A stretch of 64,000 nucleotides of DNA from contig JACRIN010000002.1 in assembly GCA_016220085.1 (NCBI GenBank), positions 1-64,000 on the forward strand, given 5' to 3'. Position numbers and translations under genes: made by a program. Of this stretch, positions 60,787 through 64,000 are shown piece after piece (the first letter of the stretch is position 1; every line of letters begins with the position of its first letter). The notes under the pieces were generated by a model. That model saw only the letters and a list, made by a program, of their open reading frames with translations. It ran no database searches and had not been told where the DNA came from. The DNA is from Planctomycetota bacterium. Its GTDB lineage: Bacteria > Planctomycetota > UBA1135 > GCA-002686595.

Positions 60787-61698
60787 ATGAAGAAGATCCT
60801 GGTCGGTGTCGCGGGTGGAGAGCGCTCGGACGAAGCGGTCGTCGCCGCGCTCGCGCTGGCGAACAAGCTGGGCGCCGAGCTCGAGCTCGTGCACTCGGTC
60901 GACGTGCACGCGGCCCACTGGCCGGTGGTCGCGCGCGCGCGTGCCGACGCCGAGATCGAAGCGGCCCGTCGCTCGGCCGGCGAAGCGGTCGCCGCGCACC
61001 TGCGTTCTCGCCGCGACGGCGGAGCGCCGCTGACGCTGCGCGGAGCGCCGATCAACGATTCGCTGCGCGTCGAGGTCGGCAGCCCGGCGAAGGTGCTGCT
61101 CGAGCGCGCGGTGGCGCTGCCGGCGAATCTGATCGTGCTCGGCTCGCACCGCAAGCGCGGGATCTTCGACTTCGGCAACACCGCGCGCGCCGTGCTCGCG
61201 AAGGCGGCGGCACCGGTGTGGGTCCAGCACGGCTGGGCGCGAGACGTCCGCACGATCCTCGCGCCGGTCGACCTGTCCGATCACAGCTTCGCCGCGCTCG
61301 CCTCCGGGCGCAACCTGGCGAAGAAGCTCGGGGCGAAAGTCACGACGCTCTACTGCTTCGTGCACCCGGGCTACGTCTACTCGCTCGACTCCGGAGCCCC
61401 GATGGCGATGGCGATCGAGCGAGTGGAGGAGCTGCGCGAGCTCGCTCGGAAGGAGTACGAGAAGCGCATCGAAGGTTTCGACTGGCAAGGCGTCGCCCAC
61501 GAAGCGCGTTTCGTCGACGACGATCCGATCCAAGGGATTCTGGCCGTGCAGGACGGCGCGGACCTGATCGTGATGGGAACGCACGGCGTGACCGGGCTGT
61601 CGGCCGCCGTGCTCGGCAGCACCGCCTACGGCGTGCTCAGCTCCGCACGTACGCCGGTGCTCGTGCTGCCTCACCCCGAGCGTCGTTACCAACTCTGA
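60787..61698 (+). CDS. Universal stress protein, two tandem Usp domains
   Basis: A 303-residue protein of two UspA folds (1-145 and 150-303). Domain 1 starts MKKILVGVAGGERSDEAVVA and contains ANLIVLGSHRKRGIFDFGNT. Domain 2 starts VRTILAPVDLSDHSFAALAS and contains the ATP-site pattern LIVMGTHGVTGLSAAVLGST, close to G2xG9G(S/T). The second domain keeps the nucleotide-binding pattern better than the first. Usp proteins accumulate under starvation and stress. The hairpin at 61728-61765 ends the transcript. Confidence 0.95.
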   Translation: MKKILVGVAGGERSDEAVVAALALANKLGAELELVHSVDVHAAHWPVVARARADAEIEAARRSAGEAVAAHLRSRRDGGAPLTLRGAPINDSLRVEVGSPAKVLLERAVALPANLIVLGSHRKRGIFDFGNTARAVLAKAAAPVWVQHGWARDVRTILAPVDLSDHSFAALASGRNLAKKLGAKVTTLYCFVHPGYVYSLDSGAPMAMAIERVEELRELARKEYEKRIEGFDWQGVAHEARFVDDDPIQGILAVQDGADLIVMGTHGVTGLSAAVLGSTAYGVLSSARTPVLVLPHPERRYQL

Positions 61699-61727
61699 GC
61701 CGCGCGGAGCGCGCAGCTTCGCAGTGT

Positions 61728-61765
61728 CCGCGGAGCCGTCGGCCTCGAAGGCGACGACTCCGCGG
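61728..61765. terminator. Hairpin after the universal stress protein gene
   Basis: CCGCGGAG (61728-61735) pairs with CTCCGCGG (61758-61765). Inner blocks CGTC/GACG and GCCT/AGGC extend the stem with small mismatches. It begins 30 bases after the stop at 61698. No T-tract follows. Confidence 0.7.
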
Positions 61766-61816
61766 CTCCGCATCGGCGTTGACCGATTCGAGCGTGCGTG
61801 GAACACTCGTCGCGCC

Positions 61817-62116
61817 ATGAAGCCCGATCTCTCGTTCCTGCAGGGTCACGACCTGCTCGTGTACTCGACCGAGTGGTGCCCGGACTGCGTGCGCTTGAAG
61901 CGCTTCTTCGACGGGCTCGGCGTGACGTATCGCCAGCTCTCGATCGACGACGACGCGGCCGCCGGTGAGAAGCTCGAGCGCGAGACCGGCAAGCGCGGCG
62001 TGCCGTACATCCTGCTCGATGGGAAGAACTGGGTGCGCGGCTACCACAAGGAAGCGACGTCGCGCTTGGTGCCGGAGACGCTGTTCCGCGAGCTGCAGGA
62101 CGCGCTGCGCGCGTAG
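61817..62116 (+). CDS. Glutaredoxin-like protein (CPDC)
   Basis: A 99-residue thioredoxin-fold protein. The start ATG 61817 precedes a short lead, then LLVYSTEWCPDCVRLKRFFD with the redox pair Cys21 and Cys24 (C-P-D-C, not the classical C-P-Y-C), YRQLSIDDDA, the cis-Pro loop KRGVPYILLDG and the C-terminal helix FRELQDALRA. It belongs with mycoredoxin/NrdH-like small redoxins. It probably reduces disulfides using glutathione, mycothiol or thioredoxin reductase; the partner is not in the window. Confidence 0.9.
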   Translation: MKPDLSFLQGHDLLVYSTEWCPDCVRLKRFFDGLGVTYRQLSIDDDAAAGEKLERETGKRGVPYILLDGKNWVRGYHKEATSRLVPETLFRELQDALRA

Positions 62117-62243
62117 CGCAGAGCTGGCGAGTCGACGGGGGTGAACACCGGAGGCGTCGCGGGCGAGTGCCGGCTTCACGAGCGGTGGAGATCTCCCGTC
62201 CGCCGAGCTCCCGCCGGGGACTCCAGGCCGTCGGAAACCGACG

Positions 62244-63134
62244 CTAGTGCTTCAAGTCGATCCAGTCCTCGAACGTGTCGAGTCCCTGGGCGGCGAAGTA
62301 CGCGTCGTCACCGACCAGCGGCGGACCGTCGAACACTCCATCGTTGCTGGCGTCGACGAGCATGATGCGTTTGTGTGATTTGAATGCCGTGCCGAACTTG
62401 ATCACTCGGCCGAGCGCGGTGTGATCGGCCTTCTGGGCGTACCGCACGTCGTTCAGTTCCGGAACCGCAGTCGAATTGCACAGCACCACGGGTGGCGTCG
62501 AAGGGTTCTGCGCATTGATCTGCAATAACGACACCTCGCCTTGCGGGTCTCGTATCGCGCAGACGACGTAGCGACCGGCGGGGTCGTACTCGAAGGCCAC
62601 CGCTCGTTGGTTCGGGGCGCCGGTGTAGACGCGCGTCTTCAGGAACCGCTTCGGAACGAGCTGCGGAGACGTGGTTTCGCCGCTGCTCCCATGGAGCACG
62701 ACGGTTCCCGCCGCGGCAACGAGATTCCAGAGCTCGACCACCGGCTCCTTGTCCCGCGTGAGGCCGAACACCGCGAATCGGTCGAGAGACCCGGAGGTGA
62801 CGTGCATCACGGAGAAATTGGCGCTGCTTTGGTGCGTGACCGACTGCCAGTCTCCGCCGGCATCTTGCACGGAGTCCATCACGAGCACGGAGTTGAAGTT
62901 CACCGCGGTGAAGCGTTGTTTGAATCCCGGTGCGCGCCAACCGAGGGGATAATCACCCTCGATGTAGCCATCGTCCCCTTGGCGGTAGAAGACGGTTGAA
63001 TCGCTCCCCAGCGCCGGCCGGATCGCCTCGTCTTCGGTCAGGGTGTCGCCGGACGAAGCGGAGCGAGGAGCGCCCGGCCCTCCGCACGTGATCGCGAACA
63101 CGCACACGGTCGTGACACAAGCGAGTGTCTTCAT
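62244..63134 (-). CDS. Low-GC putative lipoprotein of unknown function
   Basis: A 296-residue protein. ATG 63134 gives MKTLACVTTVCVFAITCGGP, with a lipobox-like AITC, so it is probably lipid-anchored. The body is beta-rich with short strands (GTVVLHGSSGETTSPQLVPK, RAVAFEYDPAGRYVVCAIRD), like a small propeller; the C-terminus has a DASNDGVFDG calcium-like loop. No family is recognised. Base composition is clearly lower in GC than the flanking genes, suggesting transfer. The hairpin at 62229-62243 (CGTCGG, AAA, CCGACG) touches its stop and may terminate it. Confidence 0.75.
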   Translation of the reverse strand: MKTLACVTTVCVFAITCGGPGAPRSASSGDTLTEDEAIRPALGSDSTVFYRQGDDGYIEGDYPLGWRAPGFKQRFTAVNFNSVLVMDSVQDAGGDWQSVTHQSSANFSVMHVTSGSLDRFAVFGLTRDKEPVVELWNLVAAAGTVVLHGSSGETTSPQLVPKRFLKTRVYTGAPNQRAVAFEYDPAGRYVVCAIRDPQGEVSLLQINAQNPSTPPVVLCNSTAVPELNDVRYAQKADHTALGRVIKFGTAFKSHKRIMLVDASNDGVFDGPPLVGDDAYFAAQGLDTFEDWIDLKH

Positions 63135-63386
63135 GTTCGCTGAGTCTACGTTTCGTGATCGCGAGGACGCACTGCGTCGCAATCGGGGATGCGTTCGTCG
63201 TCAGAGCGTTGTGGTTGGCGGTCGCACCCGCCGCGCGGGCGGGGAAGTCCCGACCGTCGGTGAAGTCGTCGCGCTCCTTCTCCTCGTTCCCACCACCCCA
63301 CGTTCCTCGTCCGAGCACGGGCACGCGCGGCCGTCGCGGCGTTGTCGCTTGCGTTCCGGGGATCCTGGAGCTTGCCGTACGCCCGT

Positions 63387-64000
63387 TCACTGCGCGAAGC
63401 GCAGCTCGAGCTCGGCGGCGGGCGTGCGTTCGGCGGTGAGCGCGAGCTCGAGCCCCGGGCCGGGCGTCACCGCGCGCTCCCATTCGCCTTTCGGCTGCGT
63501 GCGCCGCGCGACGACTGTCATCGCGACTCCGCGCGGCAACGCGAGCTCGAAGCGGCCCTGCGCGTCGCACCAAGCGGTGTCGACAGCGCGGCCGAGCTCG
63601 TCGCGCGCCTCGACTCGCGCGTGCGCGAGCGCGGCGCCGTCGACATCGAGCACACGACCGCGCACGACTTCGACCGCGGCGAGGTCGAGCACGACGCCGT
63701 CCATCGGCGCATGCACCGTGCGCGTCGTCGGAGCGAGCTCGCGCTCCGCCGGAGGCGTCGCACGCAGCTCCCACACGTCCGCGGTCAGCCCCGCGAGCTC
63801 GAACGAGCCGTCGCGCTCGGACTGCGTGCTGCGCGTGTCGTCCGGCGCGCGCGTCGCGGCGATCGTCGCGCCTTCGACGGGCACCCCGGCGGGATCGCGG
63901 ACCGTGCCGCGCACGACGGCGCCGGCGGGAGCGAAGAGCTCGAGCTCGACCCGCTCGCCGACGGCGAGGTCGAACTCCGCGCTCGCGCGTTCGCGCGACG
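63387..64000 (-). CDS. Carboxypeptidase-regulatory-like protein, C-terminal part
   Basis: Runs off the right edge of the window; about 204 residues are visible. Two beta-sandwich repeats are seen: VRGTVRDPAGVPVEGATIAA ... DGSFELAGLTADVWELRATP, and VRGRVLDVDGAALAHARVEA ... DAQGRFELALPRGVAMTVVA. It is the same family as the proteins at 7728 and 30745. The C-terminus is EAELRF-like (AAELELRFAQ). The start and any membrane anchor lie outside. Confidence 0.85.
   Translation of the reverse strand, partial: SRERASAEFDLAVGERVELELFAPAGAVVRGTVRDPAGVPVEGATIAATRAPDDTRSTQSERDGSFELAGLTADVWELRATPPAERELAPTTRTVHAPMDGVVLDLAAVEVVRGRVLDVDGAALAHARVEARDELGRAVDTAWCDAQGRFELALPRGVAMTVVARRTQPKGEWERAVTPGPGLELALTAERTPAAELELRFAQ

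Noticed and set aside
1..64000. tRNA, rRNA or classical insertion sequences
   Set aside because: No cloverleaf with a GTTCRANYC arm, no rRNA sequence and no transposase or integrase frame was recognised on reading through; a covariance-model scan was not possible here.

Overview
The window is very GC-rich DNA (roughly 70%) with tightly packed genes on both strands. The secreted proteins suggest a member of the Planctomycetota. Several share a C-terminal domain ending in a W-x-Q-x-W-x-RD ... SDA ... P pattern, and one carries the paired 'DCNxNGIxD' calcium-type motifs common in that phylum. Other pointers are many carboxypeptidase-regulatory-like proteins, extracytoplasmic-function sigma factors joined to membrane segments, and sulfatase-free carbohydrate and peptide scavenging genes. 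The taxonomic call is inference; there is no rRNA, tRNA or ribosomal protein gene to test it.

Layout. 0-2.4 kb: two secreted proteins sharing the C-terminal domain, separated by an 11-bp tandem array. 2.6-11.4 kb: a DUF2203-like protein, a small membrane protein, a hybrid histidine kinase, a dipeptidyl peptidase IV, a regulatory-like-domain membrane protein and a beta-helix protein. 11.4-16.7 kb: an unusual stretch. It holds a sigma factor fused to a membrane and extracytoplasmic region, a thioredoxin-like gene read through an in-frame UGA (probable selenocysteine, with a GGUCU-loop hairpin just downstream), a clustered family of palindromic repeats, and a WHH-nuclease toxin tip overlapping a SUKH immunity gene between two near-identical 109-bp copies of the repeat.

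16.8-24.3 kb: a GAF-type histidine kinase, TypA/BipA, a DnaQ-type exonuclease with a WYL-like tail, and a lower-GC islet bounded by two perfect hairpins that carries an unrecognised 486-residue protein. 24.3-45.9 kb: mostly envelope and secreted functions (beta-propeller-like protein, M36-like metallopeptidase, CNNM/CorC transporter, SDR, RCC1-repeat protein, sialate O-acetylesterase, erythromycin-esterase-like lipoprotein, beta-barrel proteins, TonB receptor).

46-64 kb: a Ser/Thr kinase with TPRs, a three-gene overlapping unit (ECF sigma, zinc anti-sigma, secreted protein), a phosphate-porin-like protein, MgtE, a FixL/FixJ-like two-component pair with a start/stop overlap, Hsp20, a double universal stress protein, a glutaredoxin-like protein, a low-GC lipoprotein and a truncated regulatory-like protein.

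Functionally the region reads as sensing plus envelope: three histidine kinases, two sigma factors and one Ser/Thr kinase sit among secreted enzymes and outer-membrane proteins. The parts most worth a second look are the selenoprotein (13.7-14.9 kb), the repeat-flanked toxin-tip/immunity module (15.6-16.6 kb) and the orphan islet (21.5-24.3 kb).
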